DNA from: Acidimicrobiales bacterium
GTDB lineage: Bacteria > Actinomycetota > Acidimicrobiia > Acidimicrobiales > SZUA-35
DNA: 59,415 nucleotides
Direction of reading: 5' to 3'
NCBI GenBank assembly: GCA_028285495.1
Contig: JANQPB010000045.1
Span: 1 to 59,415 of the forward strand
In this document: positions 33,377 to 42,207 of the stretch, in pieces
How positions within the stretch are numbered: position 1 is the first letter of the stretch
Layout of the letters: each line of letters opens with the position of its first letter
Notes under the pieces: generated by a model
What the model saw: only the letters and a program-made list of their open reading frames with translations
Told to the model about the DNA's origin: nothing
Databases searched by the model: none
Made by a program: the position numbers and the translations under genes

Positions 33377-34306
33377 TCACCGGCGTCCGGTTGCCGGCCG
33401 AGCCGCTCCCGGGAAGTCCCGGACGCCCGCCGTCAGGCCGGGTGCATCGCCGTTGAGGATGGCAACGCCCTCGAGCGCCGACACCACGACGTGGTCGGCG
33501 CCGACCGCCGCCGCACCACCGAGCTCGGGGACGGCAGCCCCGCCGACGAGGATCATGACCTCCGGCCGGGACGCTCGGATGGCGCTGACCATCGCACGGA
33601 TCGCCGAGCGGTTGCCCGGCATCGTGGTGCTGATGCCGACCGCGGTGAGGCGGTCGACATCGGCGACGAGATCACCGAGGGCCTGGGGGGGCAGCGCCGA
33701 CCCGCAGTCGACGACGTCGAACCCGCTCGCCCGGAAGATGTCGGCGGCGATCGTGGCCGGCAGCAGGTGCCGGTCGCCCGGGGCGCCGGCGAAGATGACC
33801 AGGCCCCTGGCCGATCCCGGACGCGAGCTGGTCAGCGACAGGCGCCCGATCAGGTTGCGGCAGATCGTGGTGGCGGCGTGCTCGCGGCCGATGTCGATCC
33901 GGCCGTCGGCCCAGCGGCGACCGAGCTCCTGGAGCGCCGGGCTCACCAGCTCGGTGTGGACCCGGATCGGGTCGAATCCCGAGACCAGCGCCCCCTCGAC
34001 CAGGGACCAGGCCCCGCGCTCGTCGAACGAGAGCAGCCGCTCGACGAGCAGCCGGACCCGCTCCGGGCGGCCGTCGGACTGGTCGGCCGAGCCGGTGTCC
34101 GGTTGGTCGCGGGAGGCAACCAGCGCCTCGGCGTCGGTCCGCTTGACCCGCCACACCCGGCCCTCCCGCCTGGCTGGCAGCTTGCCGATCCGGAGGTAGC
34201 GGTAGGCCGTCATGTAGTGGACGCCGAGGAACTCGGCCACCTCGGTGAGGGTGAGCTCGTCGCCGCCAGCGGCAGGCGGCTGTGGCGTCGGCCTGGAGGG
34301 GGGCAA
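33377..34306 (-). CDS. CarH-like B12-binding (photo)regulator with excisionase-type HTH
   Basis: 309 residues. Residues 17-55 form an excisionase/MerR-like HTH (LTLTEVAEFLGVHYMTAYRY, wing REGRVWRVKR). Residues 80-160 form the four-helix bundle above a B12 site, with W132-x9-E142-H143 in RRWADGRIDIGREHAAT, the signature of adenosylcobalamin photoreceptors CarH/LitR. Residues 165-290 are a Rossmann B12-binding domain with GDRHLLP (His180, where the usual pattern is ExHxxG) and a late VGGAAVP loop. Such proteins bind DNA in the dark with AdoCbl and release on light. Targets here are unknown. An inverted repeat lies upstream. Confidence 0.82.
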   Translation of the reverse strand: MPPSRPTPQPPAAGGDELTLTEVAEFLGVHYMTAYRYLRIGKLPARREGRVWRVKRTDAEALVASRDQPDTGSADQSDGRPERVRLLVERLLSFDERGAWSLVEGALVSGFDPIRVHTELVSPALQELGRRWADGRIDIGREHAATTICRNLIGRLSLTSSRPGSARGLVIFAGAPGDRHLLPATIAADIFRASGFDVVDCGSALPPQALGDLVADVDRLTAVGISTTMPGNRSAIRAMVSAIRASRPEVMILVGGAAVPELGGAAAVGADHVVVSALEGVAILNGDAPGLTAGVRDFPGAARPATGRR

Positions 34307-34434
34307 CGGGAGGTCCTTCGGTGCTGGTCCGATGCGGCATCGGAGGAGGGACGGCGACGGTCGGGGCTCGGGTTGGTGTTTCGACTTAGTGCTAAATCTA
34401 GATTCGGTTGTTCGGGTTTGCTAGAACAAGGGTG

Positions 34435-34518
34435 TGGGTCGGACCACCCGATGCTGTTGAGCCCCGATTTCTAGCCCTCGGGACAACAGGTGCCGCCGCG
34501 CTCGGGTGGTCCGATCCA
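34435..34518. promoter_or_regulatory. 17-bp inverted repeat pair upstream of the CarH-like gene
   Basis: TGGGTCGGACCACCCGA (34435-34451) is repeated in inverted orientation as TCGGGTGGTCCGATCCA (34502-34518) with one mismatch and a 50-bp gap. It lies in the divergent region between the CarH-like regulator and the VPS10-like gene. Next to it is an AT-rich stretch (34386-34426, with AATCTAGATT) that could carry the regulator's promoter. It may be an operator for B12/light control. Confidence 0.5.
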
Positions 34519-34666
34519 CCATCCCCAAGATAGTTGGTCGGTGTCGCCCGATGCCGATTGTGGCCCCGCCTGCGGTCCGCTTCGCGGCATGCTTGGGCGA
34601 TCGCCGGCACGCTGACGCGACCACTCGGCGAACTGCCATCCGACCCGCCAGCTGACGAGGTGCGCC

Positions 34667-37600
34667 ATGCCCGACTCCCCGACCGACCCGACGACCGCGG
34701 ACGAGGCGCCGACCGAGCCGCTGCCCCGGGCCATCGCCGGCCTGACCCTTCGGGGCATCGGCCCGGCGGTGACCGGCGGCCGGATCGCCGACGTCGCCGT
34801 CCATCCGCACGACGCCAGCACCTGGTACCTCGCCGTCGGCTCGGGCGGGGTGTGGAAGACCACGAACGCCGGCATCACCTGGACGCCGCTGTTCGATCGC
34901 CAGACGTCGTTCTCGATCGGCTGCGTCGCCATCGATCCGACCCGCCCCGAGACGATCTGGGTCGGCACCGGCGAGGCGGTCAGCGGCCGCCACGTGGCGT
35001 GGGGCGACGGCGTCTACCGCAGCCTCGACGGCGGGGCGACGTGGGCCCGCATGGGCCTGGAGCGGTCCGAGCACATCGCCGAGATCCTCATCGACCCCCG
35101 CGACGGCGACACCGTGCACGTGGCCGCCGAGGGGCCGTTGTGGTCGTCCGGTGGCGAGCGGGGGCTGTTCACCACCACCGACGGCGGCGCCACCTGGTCC
35201 CCGTCGCTCACCGTCGACGACGACCCGGACGAGTCGGTCACCGGGGTCACCAGCGCCGCCTTCGCCCCGGACGACCCCGACACGATCTACGCCGCCACCT
35301 ACCAGCGGCGCCGAAGTGTCCGGTCGTTCGCCGGCGGCGGACCCGGGTCGGGCATCCACGTGTCGAACGACGCCGGCGCCACCTGGACCAGGATCACCGA
35401 GGGCCTCCCAGAGGGCGACCTCGGCAAGATCGGCCTCGCCGTGACCCCGGCCGACCCGACGATCGTGTACGCCACCGTCGAGGCACCGGAGGAGTCCGAG
35501 CGCGGCTTCTACCGCTCGACCACCCGGGGGCGATCGTGGGAGCGGCGTTCCGGCTACCTGTCGAACGGCACCGGGCCGCACTACTACCAGGAGATCTTCG
35601 CCTCCCCCGTCGACGCCGATCGGGTCTACCAGGTCGACGTGTTCCTCCACCGCACCACCGACGGCGGAGTCACGTTCACCAACATCGAGCGCCACGGCGC
35701 CAGCAAGCACAGCGACAACCACGTCGTGTGGATCGACCCGAACGGACCCCGGGCCGGGCAGCACCTCCTGGTCGGCACCGACGCCGGACTGTACGAGTCG
35801 TTCGACGAGGGCGTGACCTTCCGCCACGTGTCCAACCTGCCGGTCTCGCAGTTCTACCGGGTGGCCGTCGACCACTCCGTGCCGTTCACCAACGTGCTCG
35901 GCGGCGCCCAGGATCTCGGCACCCTCCACGGCCCGACCAGGACCACCACCACCGACGGCGTCCGCAACCAGGACTGGTCGGTGCCCCTCGGGGCCGACGG
36001 CTACCACGCCGCGTTCGACCCGGACGACGACAACGTCGCCTACCTGTCGTGGCAGGAGGGCAACGTGCTGCGGCTCGACCGCACCACGCTCGAGCTCACC
36101 GACGTTCGCCCGCTGCCCGGGCCGAACGATCCGCCGGAGCGGTGGAACTGGGACACGCCGATCGTGCTGTCGCCCCACCAGGCGGGCCGGCTGTACGTCG
36201 GCTCGCAACGGGTGTGGCGCAGCGACGACCGCGGCGACTCGTGGATCCCGATCAGCGGCGACCTCACCGGCGACGCCAACCGCTACGAGCTGCCGACCGG
36301 CGGCCGCGTGTGGAGCGTCGACTCGCTCTACGACCACCTGGCGATGTCGCAGTGGGCCACGATCACCGACATCAGCGAGTCGCCCGTGACCGATGGCGTG
36401 CTGTACGTCGGCACCGACGACGGTCACCTGCACGTGAGCGCCGACGGCGGCGACGGCTGGTCGGCGACAGCCTGGCCGGAGGGGCTGCCGGCCGAGGCGT
36501 TCATCAACGACGTCGAGGCCTGCCGCCACCGGGGTGACGCGGTGTTCGTGGCCGCCGACGACCACAAGAGCGGCGACTACTCCCCATACGTCTACGAGAG
36601 CGTCGACCGGGGCCGGACCTGGCGCTCGATCCGGGGCGACCTGCCAGACGGGGTCATCGTGTGGAAGATCGAGCAGGACCACGTCGACCCCGACCTGCTG
36701 TTCCTCGGGGCCGAACGGGGCATCTACGCCTCGCTCGACCGGGGCGAGCACTGGCACCGGCTTGGGGGCGAGAGCGTGCCGACGATCTCGTTCCGCGACC
36801 TGGCGATCCAGCGGAGGGACGACGACCTGATCGGCGGCAGCTTCGGCCGTGGCTTCTACGTGCTCGACGACTACAGCCCGCTTCGTCACACCTCCGAGGA
36901 GGCGCTGGCCGGAGCGGCGGCCCTGTTCCCCGTCCGCGACGCCTGGCGCTACGTGCCCAACCTGCCGATGCAGGCCGAGGGACAGCCGACGCTCGGCGAC
37001 ACCGCCTGGCGTGCTCCGAACCCGCCCTTCGGCGCCGTGTTCACCTATCACGTCGGCGAGCAGCTGGCCGACGAGCTGGCGCCGGCCAAGGATCGGCGCC
37101 GCAAGCAGGAGAAGGAGCGTGAGACGGCGGGTGACGACGTCGACTTCCCCGGCTGGGACGCGCTCTGGGAGGAGCACGTGGAGACGGCACCGAATCTCTC
37201 GCTGCTGGTGCGGGACGCCGACGGCCGCCCGGTGCGGTCGCTCCCGGCCGAGACGAAGGTCGGGCTGCACCGGACCGCCTGGGACCTGCGCCGGCCGGCC
37301 CCCGACCCGGTCCGGCTGGAGGAGCCCGAGTTCGAGCCGCCGTGGATGCCGCCCCGCCAGGGTCCGCTGGCGCCGGCCGGGGCCTACACGGTCGAGCTGG
37401 TCCGCACCGACCCGACCGGCGGCGGCCCCGAGGTGCTGTCGGGGCCGGAGGGCTTCGAGGTCACGCCGATCCCCGACGGCGACGGCGGCCGGGGCGCGGA
37501 CGGCGACGGTGGCGCGGACGCGGCCTTCCCGATCGAGACGGCTGACCTGATGCGCCGCCTGACCGGGGCGGCGAAGCTGGTCGACGTCGGACGGGACCGG

Positions 37601-37957
37601 GTGAAGCACCTGCGGGCTGGCCTCGCCGCCACGCCGGCGGCCGACCGGGGGCTCGTCGGGCGACTGGACGGTCTCGCCCGGCGCCTGGAGGCCGTGGCCC
37701 GCGGGCTCACCGGCGATCCGGTGCGGGAGCGGCTGTCGACGCCGGCGACCCCATCGGTGCAGGAGCTGGCGTTCCGGGTGATGGCCCTCCACTGGTCGAC
37801 CACCGGCCCGCCGACCGCCACCCAGCGAACCAGCATCGAGCGGGCGTCGGAGGTGTTCGAACCGCTGGCCGCCGAGCTGTCCGCCATCGTCGACGAGGAA
37901 CTGCCGGCGATCACCGCCGCCCTCGACGCCGCCGGCGGTCCCTGGACCCCCCGCTGA
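34667..37957 (+). CDS. VPS10/sortilin-type BNR-repeat beta-propeller protein
   Basis: 1096 residues. Two beta-propeller regions are built from BNR/Asp-box repeats: GGVWKTTNAGITW, DGVYRSLDGGATW, GLFTTTDGGATW, GIHVSNDAGATW, RVWRSDDRGDSW, GIYASLDRGEHW. A C-terminal region (about 780-1096) has an FlgD/CHU-like segment (VGLHRTAWDLRRP) and helices. Large proteins of this type are usually exported and annotated as glycosyl hydrolases on the Asp-box alone, without proof. Here the N-terminus MPDSPTDPTTADEAP has no signal peptide, so a cytoplasmic or leaderless location is implied. Start ATG 34667 with GAGG upstream. Confidence 0.82.
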   Translation: MPDSPTDPTTADEAPTEPLPRAIAGLTLRGIGPAVTGGRIADVAVHPHDASTWYLAVGSGGVWKTTNAGITWTPLFDRQTSFSIGCVAIDPTRPETIWVGTGEAVSGRHVAWGDGVYRSLDGGATWARMGLERSEHIAEILIDPRDGDTVHVAAEGPLWSSGGERGLFTTTDGGATWSPSLTVDDDPDESVTGVTSAAFAPDDPDTIYAATYQRRRSVRSFAGGGPGSGIHVSNDAGATWTRITEGLPEGDLGKIGLAVTPADPTIVYATVEAPEESERGFYRSTTRGRSWERRSGYLSNGTGPHYYQEIFASPVDADRVYQVDVFLHRTTDGGVTFTNIERHGASKHSDNHVVWIDPNGPRAGQHLLVGTDAGLYESFDEGVTFRHVSNLPVSQFYRVAVDHSVPFTNVLGGAQDLGTLHGPTRTTTTDGVRNQDWSVPLGADGYHAAFDPDDDNVAYLSWQEGNVLRLDRTTLELTDVRPLPGPNDPPERWNWDTPIVLSPHQAGRLYVGSQRVWRSDDRGDSWIPISGDLTGDANRYELPTGGRVWSVDSLYDHLAMSQWATITDISESPVTDGVLYVGTDDGHLHVSADGGDGWSATAWPEGLPAEAFINDVEACRHRGDAVFVAADDHKSGDYSPYVYESVDRGRTWRSIRGDLPDGVIVWKIEQDHVDPDLLFLGAERGIYASLDRGEHWHRLGGESVPTISFRDLAIQRRDDDLIGGSFGRGFYVLDDYSPLRHTSEEALAGAAALFPVRDAWRYVPNLPMQAEGQPTLGDTAWRAPNPPFGAVFTYHVGEQLADELAPAKDRRRKQEKERETAGDDVDFPGWDALWEEHVETAPNLSLLVRDADGRPVRSLPAETKVGLHRTAWDLRRPAPDPVRLEEPEFEPPWMPPRQGPLAPAGAYTVELVRTDPTGGGPEVLSGPEGFEVTPIPDGDGGRGADGDGGADAAFPIETADLMRRLTGAAKLVDVGRDRVKHLRAGLAATPAADRGLVGRLDGLARRLEAVARGLTGDPVRERLSTPATPSVQELAFRVMALHWSTTGPPTATQRTSIERASEVFEPLAAELSAIVDEELPAITAALDAAGGPWTPR

Positions 37958-38008
37958 GAAGGGCAGGGAGCGCCGTCACCCGACCGCGGGGCCTTCGGGC
38001 GCGACGCC

Positions 38009-38044
38009 GTCGGCCTCGGGGCACCACCGAACCCCGAGGCCGAC
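38009..38044. terminator. Bidirectional hairpin between convergent genes
   Basis: GTCGGCCTCGGGG (38009-38021) pairs over 13 bp with CCCCGAGGCCGAC (38032-38044) around a 10-base loop. It lies between the ends of the VPS10-like gene and the CotH-domain gene. There is no T-tract, but the long GC stem and location fit termination in both directions. Confidence 0.65.
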
Positions 38045-38054
38045 GCGTGGTCGG

Positions 38055-40853
38055 CTAAACGGTGACCGTGGCGCCGGTCCAGCCGTGCCACGTGCCGTTG
38101 ATCTTGGCCCGGACCTGGATCTTGTACGTCGAGCCCGGGTTGAGATCGGTCAGCGTGTGCTCGAGGTAGTCCCCTCGGGGCAGCTGCTGCCATGGCCCGT
38201 TGTTCTCCCGGCTGCGGAACTGGTACGAGACGAGGACGCCGGACAGCTCGTCCCACGAGACCTCGAGCGCACTCGGGGTGACGAGCACGGTGACCGTCGG
38301 CCTGGTAGCGGTCCCGACGACCACGATGGCGTTGCCGTCGCAGACGTCGCCCGTGCCGTCGCCGTCCTCGTCGGCCTGGTCCGGATTCGGATCGGACGGG
38401 CAGTTGTCGGCGTCGTTCAGCACGCCGTCGCCGTCGGCATCGCCGAGCGGGCCGTCGTCGCCGTCCGGGTCGCAGGGGTCGCCGATCCCGTCACCGTCGC
38501 CGTCGGCCTGGTCCGGATTCGGATCGGACGGGCAGTTGTCGACGTCGTTCAGCACGCCGTCGCCGTCGAGGTCGTCGCTGCCGTAGGGCACCGCCTCGAC
38601 GACCTGACCGTCGGCGTCGGCCAGGGTCAGGACGCCCTCGTCCGGCAGCTCGTCGAACTCACCGCCGACGAACACCCCGTCGGTGGCGGCCCGGTAGTCC
38701 TTGTCGTCCGAGGTGATGACGACCGTGGCCCCGGGGAGCAGAACGGTGCCGGCGGGGAACTCGAAGTCGAGCTCGTCGATGGTCCAGTCGGTGAGATCGA
38801 ACGCCTCGTCCGGCGAGGTGTTGGTCAGCTCGACGATCGCCGGCAGAGCGCCGTCCTCCGGGGTGATCGACGAGATCGTGATCGGACGATCGGTGCTCTG
38901 CGACGCCGGGATGTCCCGCCCCCTCGCCTTGTCGGTGTTGGAGGCGAAGTAGGCGTAGCGCTTCGGCAGGCCGTTGATCCAGGACCTCCGGGTCACGTCG
39001 GGTGCCGGTCCTTGCGACCACCGCGCCCGGTCCTCCCAGAGGGCGTCGAACGCATGGTTGTAGCGCTGGTCGTACTCGGCCACCCGCTCGGCCGGATCGT
39101 AGGTGTCGATCATCGTCTTCAGCCGGCGGGCGTGCATCTCCTGGAACTCCGGGTACCGGTTCAGCGACTTGATCAACGGCATCTCGGTCGTCCAGAGCGC
39201 GCCCCGGCCGACCCCGAGGTTCAGATCCCATAGGTCGACGTGCCAGCGTCCGCCGTTCTCGGGATCCCTGACCAGGTAGTGGTTCTTGAACACCGCGTCC
39301 TTCTGGCGGAGGAAGGAGACGTAGGCCCAGTAGTTGATGACGGCGGGGACGTCGAGGGCCTCCATCATCTGCCGGAACTGCTCGTCCGACGTGGCGGTGT
39401 CGATGACCCGGGTCAGCTCCCAGATGTCGGTGTAGTCACCCTCCTCGCCGTTCTTCTTGTCCCACTGCTTGGCGGCCTGGTTGGGGTTCGGCGTCCGCTC
39501 CATCAGCTTCTCGGCCTTGTAGACCGCGGCGTTGTCGTAGCCGACCAGCTCACGCCAGCGACCGTCGCGGGCCGTCAGGTAGGCGCCGGTGCTCCAGAAC
39601 TCGCCGTTGCGGTAGACCCGCATCCCGAAGAAGTCCATCTCCTGCAGCCCGACGTCGCCAGCCATCTCCCAACCGAGATCGGCCTTGAGGTCATTGCGCC
39701 AGAACAGGTTGAACTCGTCGACCGGCTCTCCGACGTAGCCGTCGAACGACACGAGCTGGCCCCGAGGCAGCTCGATCCGGAAGCTCGGCTTCGGGTACGA
39801 GCGGGTGAAGTTGCCCCGGACCCGGATCGTGGCCGAGTCGATGACCTGGTCGCCGTAGGCCAGCACGATCGGTGAGGTGATGTCGGTGAACCGGTGGTCG
39901 CCGAGCAGGAGGTCGAACTCGTCCTCGGTGATGAACCAGTCGAGCACCGGCAGATCGGTCGGCTGGCCGGGATCGGCGGTGACGACGCCGTGGTAGGAGA
40001 TCGTGTCGGTCTCGTCCGGGCTGGTCGTGGTGCCGTTGTCGTTGCTGGCGATGATCTCGTAGCGGACGAGCGTCCTGGCCGGCTGGGCCGGCAGGACGGC
40101 GCTGAAGGCACCGCCCCCCTCGTCGGTCATCGGCATCTGGGCCACCTCGCCGAAGCCGACCATGTAGGCGATGTCGACCGAGGTGGCATTGGCGATCGTC
40201 GCCGTCACGGGGATGCCGACGTCGGCCGCGGGGCGCTCGTCGCCGTCGTCGACCTCCAGGATCGCCGGACCCGAGGTCGCGACGGAGTTCTCGGCCCCCG
40301 GCGTGCCGTTCTCGCTCGGCGACGCCAGCCAGTTGTCGGCGTCGGTGTCGTCGCCTGCGTTGGCCACGGCCAGGTCGAGCTTCTCGAGCGAGCGACCTTC
40401 GCCGTCGGCGGCGCCGGGCCACGGCGGATCGTCGTTGTACTCGAGTTGGTCGATCAGATCGCCCGACGCGTTGCGGAGCTCGATCAGCTCGCTCGAGTTC
40501 TTGAGCTTGCCGTCGTCGAACTCGAAGTCGGGGTCCTCGGCGTAGCGCTCGGCGAACGCCTCGGCGTCGTGGGCGACGACCAGGTACTCACCCGGGCCGA
40601 TGACGGTTCCCGCCGGGAAGACGAAGTCGACGGCCTCGTCGATCTTCCAGCCCGAGATGTCGACCGGCGCCGAGCCCGTGTTGGTGAACTCGATGTAGTC
40701 GTAGTCATCGTCGTCGTCGGCCGACCCGTCGGCGGCGTGGTACATGACCTCGCTCAGGACGACGTCGGCATCGGCCGCGTCCGCCGTCGACGGCACCGTC
40801 AACGCAACCACTCCAACCGCAAACGCGGCGAAGATCTTCAACAGACCCCGCAT
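38055..40853 (-). CDS. Secreted LTD-CotH kinase-LTD-TSP3-Fn3 protein
   Basis: 932 residues with a clear signal peptide (MRGLLKIFAAFAVGVVALTV, then ADA). Domains in order: a lamin-tail domain (about 29-145, LSEVMYHA, YIEFTNTGS), a linker domain, a CotH kinase domain (about 300-640; IRVRGNFTRSYPKPSFRIEL, and the metal-binding acidic motif in VDLWDLNLG), a second lamin-tail domain (about 670-770), two or three thrombospondin type 3 repeats with DxDxDG calcium loops and paired Cys (DNCPSDPNPDQADGDGDG), and a fibronectin-III-like end. CotH kinases phosphorylate secreted proteins in spore formers. Here it is likely a calcium-stabilised surface protein kinase. The ATG follows GGAAGGGG. Confidence 0.85.
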   Translation of the reverse strand: MRGLLKIFAAFAVGVVALTVPSTADAADADVVLSEVMYHAADGSADDDDDYDYIEFTNTGSAPVDISGWKIDEAVDFVFPAGTVIGPGEYLVVAHDAEAFAERYAEDPDFEFDDGKLKNSSELIELRNASGDLIDQLEYNDDPPWPGAADGEGRSLEKLDLAVANAGDDTDADNWLASPSENGTPGAENSVATSGPAILEVDDGDERPAADVGIPVTATIANATSVDIAYMVGFGEVAQMPMTDEGGGAFSAVLPAQPARTLVRYEIIASNDNGTTTSPDETDTISYHGVVTADPGQPTDLPVLDWFITEDEFDLLLGDHRFTDITSPIVLAYGDQVIDSATIRVRGNFTRSYPKPSFRIELPRGQLVSFDGYVGEPVDEFNLFWRNDLKADLGWEMAGDVGLQEMDFFGMRVYRNGEFWSTGAYLTARDGRWRELVGYDNAAVYKAEKLMERTPNPNQAAKQWDKKNGEEGDYTDIWELTRVIDTATSDEQFRQMMEALDVPAVINYWAYVSFLRQKDAVFKNHYLVRDPENGGRWHVDLWDLNLGVGRGALWTTEMPLIKSLNRYPEFQEMHARRLKTMIDTYDPAERVAEYDQRYNHAFDALWEDRARWSQGPAPDVTRRSWINGLPKRYAYFASNTDKARGRDIPASQSTDRPITISSITPEDGALPAIVELTNTSPDEAFDLTDWTIDELDFEFPAGTVLLPGATVVITSDDKDYRAATDGVFVGGEFDELPDEGVLTLADADGQVVEAVPYGSDDLDGDGVLNDVDNCPSDPNPDQADGDGDGIGDPCDPDGDDGPLGDADGDGVLNDADNCPSDPNPDQADEDGDGTGDVCDGNAIVVVGTATRPTVTVLVTPSALEVSWDELSGVLVSYQFRSRENNGPWQQLPRGDYLEHTLTDLNPGSTYKIQVRAKINGTWHGWTGATVTV

Positions 40854-41003
40854 TGTCGACCCCTTCCGCTCGTCACCAGCTCGACTGCGTAAGGACCCTA
40901 CGGTCTGCGGATGACGTGCGTCACCCCCTTCGACGAGTGTTGGGCAGGATCGCTCAACGGTGCGGCGCCGGGTGCGGGAGTCGGACGGTGCCGTCGCCCG
41001 ACA

Positions 41004-41456
41004 TCAGGGCCGGTTGCGGATGCGGGCTTCGGCCCGCTCCCGTATCGCCCGGTTGAAGGCCTCGAAGCCGGCCAGCGTGCCGGTGTCGAGCGAGCCCTTC
41101 AAGGGTCGGACCAGGATGCCGCTGAAGTGCTCGGTGTGGACCAGCTGCGTGCCGCCGGTCGAGGTCGGGTGGAGCTCGAACCGGTGACGGCCGTCGAAGA
41201 GGCCCGGAACCAGCAACCGGCCGAGCCACTCGAAGACACGACCGGGCTCGACCTCGGTCACGGTCGGCCTGAAGGTCATGGCCCGGCCGCCGGGTGGCTG
41301 CATGCGGTTGGTCAGGCGCTCGCCGAGCGCAACGGCGCCGGACGACCTGACGACGAACGGGTTCCAGTCCTCGTAGCGGTCGAGATCGGTCAGGATGTCC
41401 CACACGACGTCGGTGGGGGCGTCGATCTCGATCTCGGTGTGCAGGTGATGGTGCAT
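41004..41456 (-). CDS. SRPBCC-family (START-like) protein
   Basis: 150 residues beginning MHHHLHTEIEIDAPTDVVWD, a typical polyketide-cyclase/SRPBCC start, with LTDLDRYEDWNPFV and a long C-terminal helix (FEAFNRAIRERAEAR). These proteins hold a hydrophobic pocket for lipids or aromatic ligands; some are cyclases. It diverges from a TetR regulator over a 112-bp region with two operator-like repeats, so it is probably the regulator's target. Confidence 0.85.
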   Translation of the reverse strand: MHHHLHTEIEIDAPTDVVWDILTDLDRYEDWNPFVVRSSGAVALGERLTNRMQPPGGRAMTFRPTVTEVEPGRVFEWLGRLLVPGLFDGRHRFELHPTSTGGTQLVHTEHFSGILVRPLKGSLDTGTLAGFEAFNRAIRERAEARIRNRP

Positions 41457-41492
41457 CGCAGGTCTCCTCGTCGTGCCGTCGAGCGGTCATTA

Positions 41493-41512
41493 AACGCACT
41501 TGTTGTTGCGTT
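41493..41512. promoter_or_regulatory. TetR-type operator 1
   Basis: AACGCA-N8-TGCGTT, a perfect 6-bp-arm inverted repeat of 20 bp, in the intergenic region between the SRPBCC gene and the TetR gene. A second copy with the same geometry lies 45 bp away. Confidence 0.65.
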
Positions 41513-41537
41513 AACAGTCTGCACCGGATCGCCCGCA

Positions 41538-41557
41538 AACGCAACGGTTGATGCGAT
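41538..41557. promoter_or_regulatory. TetR-type operator 2
   Basis: AACGCA-N8-TGCGAT, the same 20-bp design as operator 1 with one changed position in the right arm. It ends 11 bases before the TetR start codon, which suits autoregulation. Confidence 0.6.
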
Positions 41558-41568
41558 AAAGTTCAGCG

Positions 41569-42207
41569 ATGGCCGCTGAGCAGGAGCCCGATGAGCAGGT
41601 CCGGGTCGGGGACCGACGACCGGGCGGGCGGGCGGCCCGGGTCCGGGCTTCGGTGCTCGCCGCCGCCGCCGAACTGCTCGACGAGGCCGGCTACGACGCC
41701 CTGTCGACCGACGAGGTGGCCAGGCGAGCCGGCGTGCACCGCACCACCGTGTACCGACGGTGGCCGACCAAGCCCGAACTGGTGGCCGAAGCCGTCGGCC
41801 TGCACGCCGAGGAGCAGATCCCTATCCCCGACACCGGCCGCCTCCACGACGACCTGGCGGCGCTGGCCGGCGCGGTGGCCGCCAACCTCGTGGCCGGTCG
41901 GCCGGCGACGTCCCGATCGCTCGTTGCCGCCGCCGCCACCTCGGAGACGCTGGCCGCCTCGCTCAACCGGTTCATGGAGCGGCGGATGGCGCTGTCGGAG
42001 CCGATCGTCGAGCGGGCGGTCGAGCGAGGCGAGGTGCCGGCCGGCACCGACCCACGGGCCATCATCGAGCCGGTCGTCGGCGCCATCTGGTTCCGGTTCC
42101 TGCTCACCGGCGGCTCGCTCGACGAGACCTTCATCGACGCCGTCGTCGAGGTCGTGGCCGGCGGCGCGCGCACCGCCGCTGGCGGGTCAGGCGAGGAGGC
42201 ACGATGA
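41569..42207 (+). CDS. TetR/AcrR family transcriptional regulator
   Basis: 212 residues. The N-terminal HTH is typical: VLAAAAELLDEAGYDALSTD, EVARRAGVHRTTVYRRWPTK. The C-terminal ligand domain (about 80-200) belongs to the TetR_C class with WFRFLLTGGSLDE. It likely represses itself and the divergent SRPBCC gene through the twin inverted repeats. Its stop overlaps the start of the kinase/LLM fusion (ATGA), so that enzyme is probably in the same regulon. Confidence 0.9.
   Translation: MAAEQEPDEQVRVGDRRPGGRAARVRASVLAAAAELLDEAGYDALSTDEVARRAGVHRTTVYRRWPTKPELVAEAVGLHAEEQIPIPDTGRLHDDLAALAGAVAANLVAGRPATSRSLVAAAATSETLAASLNRFMERRMALSEPIVERAVERGEVPAGTDPRAIIEPVVGAIWFRFLLTGGSLDETFIDAVVEVVAGGARTAAGGSGEEAR

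Noticed and set aside
34421..37792. 1123-codon open frame on the minus strand
   Set aside because: It lies antisense to the BNR-repeat gene and is Arg/Gly/Val-rich with no domain. This is a GC-codon shadow of the real plus-strand gene.
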